From positions 1-33,519 of the forward strand of contig WTGF01000032.1 in the NCBI GenBank assembly GCA_011525385.1: 33,519 nucleotides of DNA. Direction: 5' to 3'. The position numbers were made by a program, and so were the translations under genes. Positions 24,397 to 31,809 of the stretch are shown here, piece after piece. The notes beneath the pieces were generated by a model. That model ran no database searches. It was given only the letters and a program-made list of their open reading frames with translations, and had not been told where the DNA came from. The number at the start of each line of letters is the position of its first letter. The first letter of the stretch is position 1. The DNA comes from Chloroflexota bacterium (lineage in GTDB: Bacteria > Chloroflexota > Anaerolineae > Aggregatilineales > Phototrophicaceae).

Positions 24397-25526
24397 CCCG
24401 AGGCCGGAACCAGCCGGTAGATGGCGCCGCCTTCGTCGTCGATGGTGCCAAAATAGATTGCGCCGTCGGGACTGACGGTGATGTCGATGCGGCAATTGAC
24501 CGCTCCCAACTCCAGCGGCCGATCGAATAGAATGCGATTGCGGCCCTCGCTCAAGCGCAAATGATGCAGTTGGCCATCGTTCCAACTGCAAAAGAACAGG
24601 TCGTTGCGCCAGCGCGGAAAGGCGTCGCCTTGATAAAAGACGATGCCAACCGGCGCAATGGTCGGCGTATAGCTCGCAAGCGGCGGCAAATACTTGCCTA
24701 AGCCAGCGATATATTGCCTGCCCACACACTCGTATTCCTGACGATAACCGTAATTGTAGCCCGGCAAGATGAGATTGATTTCGTCATCGCAATTGTCGCC
24801 GTTTTCGGTGGCGAAGAGGCGTCCGCTCAGCGGATCGAAGGCGTAGTCGAAGGGGTTGCGCAATCCGTAAGCGAAGATGCTGCTGTCCGCGATGGGATTG
24901 TCATCGGGCACTGTCAGGCGGTCGCCGCTGACGGCAAAGCGATGGATTTTGCCATGCGGAATCGTCAGATCCTGTGGACGGCTGGCCTCGCCATAGTCGC
25001 CGATGCCGATGTATAGGAAACCGTCCTCATCAAATTGCAGCCCGCCGCCATTGTGCACCAGAAAACCGCTGTCAATTGGCACGGCGAACATTTCGGTCTG
25101 CTCGTAAGCTCGGCCCTCTTCCAGGCGGAAGCGCAGAACCTTGTTGGCGGGATATGCTTTGGCGGTGCCGGCGGCTGTGTAGAAGACCCAAACATGTCCA
25201 TTGTTCTTGAAATCGGGATCAAGCGTGATATTCTGCATACCGCGTTCTTGCAAGGCATTAACGGCCAGATGCAATACCGGCGCGCGCTGCCGCACTCCGT
25301 CAGCATCGACAAGCCGAACATTGCCGGTCGATTTTTCTGTGTAGAGCAATTCTCCCTCGGGCGTGAACACCAGGCCAACCGGGAAATCCGCCAGCAGGAA
25401 GCGCTCGACGCGATAGCGAAGGCCTTCGGTACTGACATGGGTGTCATCTGCGACACTCGTGCTGTAAGCGCACAATAGCAGAAGCAGCAGCGCGCTGAGC
25501 AAGAGTCGACGGTTGTCAGCAGACAT
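24393..25526 (-). CDS. Secreted PQQ-dependent sugar dehydrogenase-type beta-propeller protein
   Basis: Starting at ATG 25526 the 377-residue protein has a clear signal peptide: MSADNRR, then a Leu-rich core, then a likely cleavage after STSVA. The rest is a six-bladed glucose/sorbosone dehydrogenase (GSDH) propeller with LVFTPEGELLYTEKSTGNV, HNGGGLQFDEDGFLYIGIGD, SIFAYGLRNPFDYAFDP and LFATENGDNCDDEIN, the usual conserved loops. The His and Arg of those motifs are those that hold PQQ or calcium in the family. It probably oxidises sugars outside the membrane. No PQQ biosynthesis gene is visible here. Upstream ATGs at 25565 and 25577 would add residues before the signal peptide and lack ribosome sites. 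Confidence 0.88.
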   Translation of the reverse strand: MSADNRRLLLSALLLLLLCAYSTSVADDTHVSTEGLRYRVERFLLADFPVGLVFTPEGELLYTEKSTGNVRLVDADGVRQRAPVLHLAVNALQERGMQNITLDPDFKNNGHVWVFYTAAGTAKAYPANKVLRFRLEEGRAYEQTEMFAVPIDSGFLVHNGGGLQFDEDGFLYIGIGDYGEASRPQDLTIPHGKIHRFAVSGDRLTVPDDNPIADSSIFAYGLRNPFDYAFDPLSGRLFATENGDNCDDEINLILPGYNYGYRQEYECVGRQYIAGLGKYLPPLASYTPTIAPVGIVFYQGDAFPRWRNDLFFCSWNDGQLHHLRLSEGRNRILFDRPLELGAVNCRIDITVSPDGAIYFGTIDDEGGAIYRLVPASG

Positions 25527-25684
25527 GGCAATGTGTTTCCGACAATCCACAAACGGCATGAGCATACCAAGAATCATATCGTCAAAACATACCCTAGATA
25601 TCGGGTCAGATAAAGCGCGGGCTATGGCTGTATTGACGCCGATTTGCTAAGCTAGCTATTACTGATATTTCCGGAGCGGATCAA

Positions 25685-26113
25685 TTGGCCGATGACAAGG
25701 GACCAGGACAAATGAACCTCGACTTGATCGAGATGGTGCAGCGCGCCCGCATGATGCATGACGAAGATGCGCGCCCTTCCGACTACGCGGCGGTTTACTG
25801 GATCGAGGCAAAACAGGCGTCCGGCGACTATCCTGCGCCGACGGCGAATGCCGGCGAATGGCGCGTCCGACTGACTGTGGCGACGGTCGACCGGGTATGG
25901 GAAAAGGTGAAACGGGCCACAGTCGCGGGGAAGCTGGGTTACAAATCGAAGGTGTCGACGCGCCCGGCAGCGGGGCAAGCCGATCCTGATGAACGCTTGC
26001 TGTGTGTACGGACATACGACGCGCGTGATATGGATGATGTGGAGCGGGTCAAGCGCGCGTTGCTGGACTTGGGGCTGCGCGATATGGAGTACGTTGCTGA
26101 TAAGACGGGATGA
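25685..26113 (+). CDS. DUF1917-like protein
   Basis: This 142-residue soluble protein resembles the small bacterial DUF1917-type family sometimes labelled a putative phosphothreonine lyase domain; that label is not evidence of activity. Shared features are YWIEAKQASGDYPAPTANAGEWRVR (in part, about 38-60), VDRVWEKVKRATVAGKLG, and the C-terminal CVRTYDARDMDDVERVKRALLDLGL. The start is TTG 25685, with GGAG eight bases upstream; ATG at 25712 has a site too close to it. It is divergent from the sugar dehydrogenase. A truncated palindromic repeat begins right after the stop. Confidence 0.7.
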   Translation: MADDKGPGQMNLDLIEMVQRARMMHDEDARPSDYAAVYWIEAKQASGDYPAPTANAGEWRVRLTVATVDRVWEKVKRATVAGKLGYKSKVSTRPAAGQADPDERLLCVRTYDARDMDDVERVKRALLDLGLRDMEYVADKTG

Positions 26114-26114
26114 T

Positions 26115-26137
26115 CGGCGATTTTTGGGCGACCTGCC
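26115..26137 (-). repeat. Truncated copy of the palindromic element
   Basis: These 23 bases match the inner left part of the 84-bp element (copy 1, about 7035-7057) at roughly 20 of 23 positions. They begin just after the DUF1917-like stop and break off in the palindrome. Confidence 0.45.
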
Positions 26138-26175
26138 GGAGTCTGTTGCAGAACTGCCTAGACCCTCACCCCAAA

Positions 26176-26200
26176 CCCCTGTCCCATAACGGGAGAGGGG
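26176..26200. repeat. Hairpin repeat with C-rich flank
   Basis: CCCCT-g-TCCC pairs with GGGA-g-AGGGG around a 5-base loop, with one internal G-G mismatch. The preceding gaccctcaccccaaa is a C-rich flank of the same style as at 5088 and 11604 but differs in sequence. Confidence 0.7.
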
Positions 26201-26253
26201 CGGACATGTTTGAAGTCACACGGTACGATAGCGGCGGGTCAGCTAATAGCTGC

Positions 26254-26336
26254 TCCCTACAGGGTGCGTTTATGGCGAGAATTGTAGGGGCGACCTATCA
26301 GGTCGCCCGAAAGTCACGTAAATATTTCAGGTTTTG
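26254..26336 (-). repeat. Dispersed palindromic element, copy 2
   Basis: This is the inverted copy of 7017-7100. The central palindrome at 26288-26308 is identical in both copies, while the outer parts differ at about ten positions. It lies just beyond the 3' end of metY. Confidence 0.85.
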
Positions 26337-26393
26337 CGACGATTTCGCGCCTAATGGAAAGGTGTCCGCTCCTCCGTTTCCTGGAGGACCGAT

Positions 26394-27668
26394 CTAGCGC
26401 GCGGCTGCCAGCGCCTGCTCAATGTCCTCAATGATATCGTCAATATGCTCAATGCCGATGCAGAGGCGGATCGTTTCCGGCGTGACGCCGGCCGCTTCCT
26501 GTTCTTCCGGCGTGAGTTGGCGATGGGTTGTCGAGGCGGGATGCGCGGCGAGTGACTTGGCATCGCCGATGTTGACCAAGCGCGTGAAGACTTGCAGCGC
26601 GTCGTAAAACTTGACGCCGGCATCGAAGCCGCCCTTGATGCCAAATGTCAGCAGGGCGGAGGGACGACCGCCGGTATATTTCTGCGCCAGGTCATAATAA
26701 GGCGAGCTTTCCAGGCCGGCGTAAGTGACCCACTCCACTTGACTGTGGTTCTCCAGGTGTTTTGCCACGGCCATGGCGTTGTCGACGTGGCGCTCCATGC
26801 GCAGCGACAGTGTCTGCAAGCCCTGAATTACCAGGAAAGCGTTGAAGGGGCTGAGGGCGGAACCGGTATTGCGCAGGGCGACAACGCGGGCGCGGGCGAT
26901 GTACGCCGCCGGGCCCATGGCATCGGTGAAGACGACGCCGTGATAACTCGGCTCCGGCGTGCTGAACATGTAGAAACGCTCCCCGTGCTTCGCCCAGTCG
27001 AAGATACCCCCGTCAACCAGGATGCCGGCGATACTGTTGCCATGTCCGCCCATGTACTTTGTCATCGAATGCAAAATGATATCGCAGCCGAACTCAACGG
27101 GACGGCAGAGCGCCGGCGTGGGCACGGTATTGTCCACGATCACCGGTACGCCATGCGCGTGCGCCATGTCCGCGATAGCTTCCATATCCGGGATATTGCC
27201 CGCGGGATTGCCGATTGACTCGCAGAAGACGGCGGAAGTCTTGTCGTCGATCAGCTTCGCCAGATCGTCAGGACTGTCACCTTCGGCGAAGCGCACATCA
27301 ATGCCGAGCTTGGGCAGCATGTGTCGGAAGAGCGTCCAGGTGCCTCCATAGAGCTGTGGCACGGTCACGATATTGTTACCGGCTTCCGCCAGATTGACGA
27401 TCGAGTAGTGGATGGCCGCCTGGCCCGAAGCCAGCGCCAGAGAGGCGACGCCGCCTTCCATCGCCGCCACGCGCTGTTCCAGCACGTCGTTGGTCGGGTT
27501 CATGATGCGCGTGTAGATATTGCCCGGTACCGCCAGATTGAAGAGGTCGGCGCCATGCTGCGCGTTGTCGAATTCGTAGGCGACGGTCTGGTAAATCGGC
27601 ACCGCTACAGCGTGCGTAGTCGGTTCAGGTTCATATCCGGCGTGGATGGCTTGCGTCTCGAGCTTCAT
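26394..27668 (-). CDS. metY: O-acetylhomoserine aminocarboxypropyltransferase (sulfhydrylase)
   Basis: This PLP enzyme makes homocysteine (or methionine, with methanethiol) from O-acetylhomoserine and sulfide. At 424 residues it has the long form typical of MetY rather than the shorter MetB/MetC. It starts KLETQAIHAGYEPEPTTHAVAVPIYQT. SMTKYMGGHGNSIAGILVDGG holds the PLP lysine, Lys204; YTRIMNPTNDVLE and VDNTVPTPALCRP also fit. The ATG has AGGGAG eight bases upstream. I see no SAM riboswitch in the 93 bases before the island repeat. Before the island inserted, the EamA transporter gene would have ended about 95 bases upstream. Confidence 0.94.
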   Translation of the reverse strand: MKLETQAIHAGYEPEPTTHAVAVPIYQTVAYEFDNAQHGADLFNLAVPGNIYTRIMNPTNDVLEQRVAAMEGGVASLALASGQAAIHYSIVNLAEAGNNIVTVPQLYGGTWTLFRHMLPKLGIDVRFAEGDSPDDLAKLIDDKTSAVFCESIGNPAGNIPDMEAIADMAHAHGVPVIVDNTVPTPALCRPVEFGCDIILHSMTKYMGGHGNSIAGILVDGGIFDWAKHGERFYMFSTPEPSYHGVVFTDAMGPAAYIARARVVALRNTGSALSPFNAFLVIQGLQTLSLRMERHVDNAMAVAKHLENHSQVEWVTYAGLESSPYYDLAQKYTGGRPSALLTFGIKGGFDAGVKFYDALQVFTRLVNIGDAKSLAAHPASTTHRQLTPEEQEAAGVTPETIRLCIGIEHIDDIIEDIEQALAAAR

Positions 27669-27761
27669 AGACTATTCTCCCTAAGTAATCGGTTTGCTAA
27701 GGAATTCGCGGCATACTTTACCGCATTTCGAACGCAGTTAAAGAGGCAATATATCGCAATT

Positions 27762-27817
27762 TGTCATGCCTGTACCTTGTATTTCCAGCGCGCCCGGGTC
27801 TGTTCGATGGTGGCGAT
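27762..27817 (-). pseudogene. Duplicated 3' end of the EamA transporter gene (left island repeat)
   Basis: These 56 bases match 29973-30028 at 51 positions in the same orientation. Read on the minus strand they encode IATIEQTRARWKYKVQA and a stop, versus a His instead of the Tyr in the intact gene. Four of the five base differences are synonymous. An extra GGCGAT follows at 27818-27823, after which similarity ends. Confidence 0.9.
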
Positions 27818-27830
27818 GGCGATAAGAAAA

Positions 27831-28472
27831 TCACTCTCGTGGGGGAAGAGATTGCGACATAATCTGCTTACAGTAGGAAGCAATTCCCTCTGACGGTGCT
27901 AGTTTCTCGCTGAGCTTGTCAAACAGATCATGGATTGCATTTGGGAATCCGGTCGCCAAATGATAGAACGAAGCGCCGTCGATTTCGATGACGTTGCTTG
28001 CAATCTGTGTAGAGTATCGTACTGGTTTTCGGGGAACAATTAGCACTAGATACGCCGTCCAATCTCCGCGTAAGCTACGTATAGCTGTGGCAAGATCAGT
28101 TTCGACTTGTCTTCTGTTGGTAGCGTTCATCGTGTTCCACTTGTTTTTGACCTCGGCGACGATTTGCCGCTCAGCGCTTTTCAAATCGTACAGCGCATCA
28201 TGATCTTCCCAGCCGCTAACGGAACCGAGAATAGACTGATGGAAAGCTCCCAAAGCCCCGCTCATTCCGCGAATAGCAGATTCAGCTTGTTGGAGGTCTC
28301 CTAAATCTGCTGATTCAGCTACGGAAAATGTGGAAGCAAGGAGCAATGTGAAGAATGGATCCACAACGTTTTTTCTTCGTCGACTTTCTGCTTTAGTCAG
28401 CGCATCCTCTGCACTCTGTTGAAGATCCTGTATTGCTTCGTCAAATGCTGTATCACTTATCCACGACAACAT
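27831..28472 (-). CDS. Type II restriction endonuclease, Eco47II-like
   Basis: A 213-residue protein that would cut unmethylated DNA at a short site. It reads like the Eco47II (Sau96I) family: RRKNVVDPFFTLLL (about 31-44), GALGAFHQSILGSVSGWED (72-90) and a PD-(D/E)XK-type core in which Asp91 to Asp96 precede EVKNKWNTMN (Glu107 and Lys109 as catalytic residues). Known members cut GGNCC, but specificity here should not be assumed. Its ATG overlaps the methyltransferase stop by one base (TAATG), so translation depends on the modification gene, a safe order. The region is AT-richer than the flanks. The family call is from memory of motifs. Confidence 0.72.
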   Translation of the reverse strand: MLSWISDTAFDEAIQDLQQSAEDALTKAESRRRKNVVDPFFTLLLASTFSVAESADLGDLQQAESAIRGMSGALGAFHQSILGSVSGWEDHDALYDLKSAERQIVAEVKNKWNTMNATNRRQVETDLATAIRSLRGDWTAYLVLIVPRKPVRYSTQIASNVIEIDGASFYHLATGFPNAIHDLFDKLSEKLAPSEGIASYCKQIMSQSLPPRE

Positions 28473-29323
28473 TACAGTAAATCCATAATTGCGGTTTCGT
28501 CAATCTCAATGCCAACAGGAACCCGCATCAGTCTATTGGCCACACGATATGTTGTACCGGAACCTAGAAATGGATCAAGCACAATATCACCTTCATTTGT
28601 GAATAGCTTAATGAAAAACTCCGGCAGCCATTCTGGAAAGGCCGCACTATGTCCTGTATTGTGGCACACTGGCGGTTTGTGCAAGACGTTTGTGGGGTAA
28701 ACCGTTTTGCGGTCTTCCCATGCTGCGATCTTACGACCAATATTTGAACCAGTTGCGGACTCTTGCCTTTCACGGTCGTTTGAACTCATATTTGCCAATC
28801 GTTTTTCAGTCCAGTTGCCCACCGGTACTTTCACCGCATCCTGGTTCATCCGAACGTCCGGTGTCTTCGTGAAATGCAACAACCTCTCCCATGAGTCTCG
28901 AAATCTATACTTCCATTTACCTGGAGCCGAAGTGGTTTTGTGCCAGACATACTCTTCGGTCCAACGCCAGCCTTGCTCCTTCAACGCGAGTATAAGATAC
29001 AAGACATAAGTATGACGCTCTCCGTTGATTGCCTTTTCTTTGATATTTAGTACAAAAGACCCATGTGGTGCCAAAACTCGTAACATCTGCTCGGACCGTT
29101 CTGAGAACCAAGCAACGTATTTGTCGGCAGGTATACCCCCGTATGTGCGCTTTCGCGCATCTGCATATGGCGGAGAGGTTACAATTAGATCAATGGCGTT
29201 GTCTGGAAACGTGTTAAGGACATCCAAACAGTCTCCAAAGTGCACTTGGTTGCACCATTCGTGAGTTGTAGACAACGGTTGAGTTCCCCAGTTTAATAGT
29301 GATAGTTGACGATTATCAATCAT
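28472..29323 (-). CDS. Beta-class DNA methyltransferase (N4-cytosine or N6-adenine)
   Basis: This protective enzyme modifies a base in the site cut by the adjacent nuclease. The 283-residue protein has the catalytic motif TSPPY (49-53) near the N-terminus and the SAM motif DPFLGSGTT (250-258) near the C-terminus, the motif order of the beta class. TSPPY is more typical of N4-cytosine enzymes. FGDCLDVLNTFPDNAIDLIV before it is standard. The ATG has AAGGA seven bases upstream and a promoter with TTGACA about 50 to 75 bases upstream. No controller-protein gene is present. It transcribes into the nuclease gene. Confidence 0.92.
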   Translation of the reverse strand: MIDNRQLSLLNWGTQPLSTTHEWCNQVHFGDCLDVLNTFPDNAIDLIVTSPPYADARKRTYGGIPADKYVAWFSERSEQMLRVLAPHGSFVLNIKEKAINGERHTYVLYLILALKEQGWRWTEEYVWHKTTSAPGKWKYRFRDSWERLLHFTKTPDVRMNQDAVKVPVGNWTEKRLANMSSNDRERQESATGSNIGRKIAAWEDRKTVYPTNVLHKPPVCHNTGHSAAFPEWLPEFFIKLFTNEGDIVLDPFLGSGTTYRVANRLMRVPVGIEIDETAIMDLL

Positions 29324-29347
29324 GTCTTCTTCCTTGTCAAAACAGAA

Positions 29348-29370
29348 CTAACGTTCCGATTTTGCGTTAG
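29348..29370. promoter_or_regulatory. Operator-like inverted repeat at the methyltransferase start site
   Basis: CTAACG (29348-29353) and CGTTAG (29365-29370) flank an 11-base spacer. The right arm touches the -10 box, so the site covers the predicted transcription start. It could bind a repressor, possibly the methyltransferase itself, as in some R-M systems. No binding protein is identified. Confidence 0.4.
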
Positions 29371-29397
29371 TATGACACAGGCAGCAATGTTTGTCAA
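29369..29397 (-). promoter_or_regulatory. Promoter of the methyltransferase-nuclease operon
   Basis: On the minus strand, a perfect TTGACA (29392-29397) and CATACT (29369-29374, four of six) are separated by 17 bases. The leader would be about 40 bases. Confidence 0.65.
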
Positions 29398-29463
29398 ATA
29401 GGTAAAATTGGGTAATTGTATCTTTGAGTAGACAATATTGGAGAGGCGTGTTACGTTCTGTGA

Positions 29464-29829
29464 ATGGAAGAGTTACTTGGCAACATATTGACTCCTGCAC
29501 TATCCCATATTGTGGTGGCAGTCATGGGGTCAATAGGAACATTGGGGACTCAATGGTCCATAAAACACTTTGCGCGTAAAGGTTTGCTCGAAAAGGTCGA
29601 ACTAGCATATATGAAGCTGAGACTGGTATGTGAGCCAGGAACTATTGACCCGAAGTACCCTGGCAACGTGACATTTATGAAGTCCGACGCTAGAGATACC
29701 GCCAACAGCTTGTACAAGCGCCTAGAGAGGGCGGGATATCTGCCCCCAGATAAGAGATGCGACACAAGTGAGGAGTCTCTTCAAGAATGGTTCAGATTTC
29801 TCGAAATTATTCGTATTAGACTCGGATAA
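29464..29829 (+). CDS. Small unknown membrane-anchored protein of the island
   Basis: A 121-residue protein with one N-terminal hydrophobic helix (about 8-28, LTPALSHIVVAVMGSIGTLG) and a soluble charged remainder (KHFARKGLLEKVELAYMKLRLV; then an acidic helix ending EEWFRFLEIIRIRLG in part). No family is recognised and no toxin or nuclease motif is seen. The ATG lacks a close ribosome site, so it may be weakly translated or leaderless. It is divergent from the methyltransferase and lies inside the repeat-bounded segment with matching AT-rich composition, so it probably arrived with the R-M genes. Confidence 0.5.
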   Translation: MEELLGNILTPALSHIVVAVMGSIGTLGTQWSIKHFARKGLLEKVELAYMKLRLVCEPGTIDPKYPGNVTFMKSDARDTANSLYKRLERAGYLPPDKRCDTSEESLQEWFRFLEIIRIRLG

Positions 29830-29972
29830 TTGATCAAAGCTAAATCATTCGGAGCCCGGCTTTGAAAGGGAGTGCATGAAAGAGCGGCGGCAAGATTAGC
29901 CCCGAGGCGATATCTACTCAGCGATATAGTTCCCTAAAATTGTTATCTCGATAAGCCTGCACAAATGTCGAG

Positions 29973-30028
29973 TGTCATGCTTGTACCTTGTGTTTCCAAC
30001 GCGCCCGCGTCTGCTCGATGGTGGCGAT
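29973..30028 (-). repeat. Right island repeat (3' end of EamA gene)
   Basis: This is the in-place copy of the 56-bp direct repeat found at 27762-27817. It covers the last 17 codons and stop of the EamA gene. The two repeats are 2211 bases apart. Confidence 0.9.
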
Positions 30029-30985
30029 AACCACGCCGTAAACGACCAGCGCGCTGCCGATGATTTGCGCGGGGGAGGGAACCTCGCCGAACATGAACAG
30101 AGCGATTAGGGCGCTGAGGACAACGGCAATCTGCAGGACGATAGCCATTGCGGTCGCCGTATAGGTTTGCAGCGCCAGATTCATGGCGATGTGCCCGAAG
30201 ACCTGGGCCAGGATCGTCACCACGATCGCCCAAAGATAGCTGCTGGCGGGATAACCGGTGACAGGGGTGCCGGTGGCCGCGACGAAAAGGGAGGTGACGA
30301 TAGCGGCGCTGAAGAAGACCATAAAGCTGTAGAGCAGGGGCGGGATGACATTGTTCAATTGCCGCCCGATCAAGAGATAAATACCGAAGCATATCGAACC
30401 AAAAAGCGCCATGCCTCCACCGAGCAGGGGATCGGCGCCCGCTTCAATCGCGCTCAGTCCGCCAAAGCCGACCAGAGCCACGCCGATGATCGTCGCGACC
30501 AGGCTCAACCAGAAACGCCGCGAGAATACGACGCCAAATATCAGGATTTCCGGCAGCACGATCCACATCGGCGTGGTGCGGCGCAAAACGCTGGTCATCA
30601 AGATGCTGGTGTACTCGAGGGACAGGAATAGCAGCAGCAGATTCAGCGAGAGCCAAAAACCGGCGATGCCGGAAAGCAGCCATTGCCGCGGCGTAACCCG
30701 CAGCAAGTCCTCGCGATAGCGCGTCCAAATCAGCGGGGCGAGCGCGAGGGAAATCAGCCAAAGGCGGATCAAGACGATCACCAGCGACGGCATGCCTTCG
30801 CTCTGCGTGATGCGAATGGCGATAGGCGTGACGCCGGCGGAAAAGATGATCGAGAGCAGGATCAGTCCGCGTCTGTTGGGCATATACAGGTACAGCCCGC
30901 GAATCGAATAATCGCGCCATGCTAACACAGGCGCTAAAGGCTGGCTAGTCTGTCGCTCGTCCAGCAGCGTGGGAGCGAAGTTCAT
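29975..30985 (-). CDS. EamA-family (DMT superfamily) transporter
   Basis: This 336-residue transporter has about ten membrane segments in two EamA repeats, with short loops and a basic tail (QTRARWKHKVQA). It would move metabolites or drugs across the inner membrane; the substrate cannot be told. GLILLSIIFSAGVTPIAIRI opens the first repeat and YLWAIVVTILAQVFGHIAMNLALQ lies in the second. The start is uncertain: ATG 30985 overlaps the upstream esterase-like gene by 41 bases and adds a polar leader, whereas ATG 30883 begins just before the first membrane segment, but neither has a good ribosome site. Its last 17 codons are duplicated at the far side of the R-M island. Confidence 0.85.
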   Translation of the reverse strand: MNFAPTLLDERQTSQPLAPVLAWRDYSIRGLYLYMPNRRGLILLSIIFSAGVTPIAIRITQSEGMPSLVIVLIRLWLISLALAPLIWTRYREDLLRVTPRQWLLSGIAGFWLSLNLLLLFLSLEYTSILMTSVLRRTTPMWIVLPEILIFGVVFSRRFWLSLVATIIGVALVGFGGLSAIEAGADPLLGGGMALFGSICFGIYLLIGRQLNNVIPPLLYSFMVFFSAAIVTSLFVAATGTPVTGYPASSYLWAIVVTILAQVFGHIAMNLALQTYTATAMAIVLQIAVVLSALIALFMFGEVPSPAQIIGSALVVYGVVIATIEQTRARWKHKVQA

Positions 30986-31661
30986 GGGCTAGCTGATCCG
31001 CAAAGCGCTTACCCAACTCCAGTTGTCCTGCCGTATCGTAATGGAGATCGTCTTCATGTTTGCTCAGCCCGTCGGTATCGACTGGGGATACATTCGGCAC
31101 GGTTCTGGCAACTGTCGCTTGCGCGGCGCGCACAGTAGACAGGAAGGCGAATCTGGCCGGCGTTGGATTGACCAAGCCCATGACAAAATGAAGCTCTGGC
31201 TGGCCAAGATCGTGGCGTATATCGACAATCAGTCGCGTCAAATTGCGCTGATACACGGCCGCCGCCGCCTGGTATCGGCTGTCGCTCTCGCCTTGCATCC
31301 AGAGACAGGCGAGCAGTTTGACATCTTCCCCCGCGGTGACCCCTTTGACATGGCCAATCAGCTGCGGGTAAAGGGCGCCTTTGTCGGCGTCACCAGCGGT
31401 TGCGGCGCGTTCGGCGGACCATTCGCGCTCCCAAGCCAGCAGTGATGATCCGCCAACGGCGTACTTGATCAGCCACAGTTCATCAAGCGACATCAATTCA
31501 AGGAAGCGCTGCGCGAAGCCGACTTCTGGTCCGAAGCAGCCGGGGCGTGGATTCAGGTCGAAGAGCCTGGCGTTGGCGGGCATAGTGATATCGCCAAGCT
31601 CCGAGAGCTGGCCATGCCCTACCATATTCGATTGCCCTGCCAAAATCACAACTGGTTTCAC
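30945..31661 (-). CDS. SGNH hydrolase, sialate O-acetylesterase-like (SASA family)
   Basis: A 238-residue SGNH-type esterase likely to remove acetyl groups from sugars or polysaccharides. It shows GQSNM (9-13) with nucleophile Ser11, KYAVGGSSLL as the second block, WMQGESD (121-127) and a closing DDLHYD with Asp204 and His207 completing the triad. This pattern matches the SASA/CE6 carbohydrate-esterase group. No signal peptide is present, so it probably acts on imported material. The start is GTG with GGAG about eleven bases before. It is divergent from the sulfatase gene (148 bases apart), which suggests joint use on decorated carbohydrates. Confidence 0.85.
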   Translation of the reverse strand: MKPVVILAGQSNMVGHGQLSELGDITMPANARLFDLNPRPGCFGPEVGFAQRFLELMSLDELWLIKYAVGGSSLLAWEREWSAERAATAGDADKGALYPQLIGHVKGVTAGEDVKLLACLWMQGESDSRYQAAAAVYQRNLTRLIVDIRHDLGQPELHFVMGLVNPTPARFAFLSTVRAAQATVARTVPNVSPVDTDGLSKHEDDLHYDTAGQLELGKRFADQLAHELRSHAAGRATD

Positions 31662-31809
31662 CGCTCAGTTTTCTCCAGCCAGATTTGTCCCGAAGTGTAC
31701 TCCAGGTTATTTGCCGCTGCTATTGCCGCAGTGGTAAACTCGTGGCAGCGAGACAGAGCGATACGGATAGCGATCGCCTGAACACTTGGAGTGGGGAGCC
31801 AAAAGCGAC

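Noticed and set aside
26592..27218. 208-codon plus-strand open frame opposite metY
   Set aside because: Shadow of the PLP enzyme, with low-complexity composition and no motif.
27669..27761. SAM riboswitch upstream of metY
   Set aside because: The leader is short and AT-rich, with no conserved riboswitch core or terminator hairpin visible.
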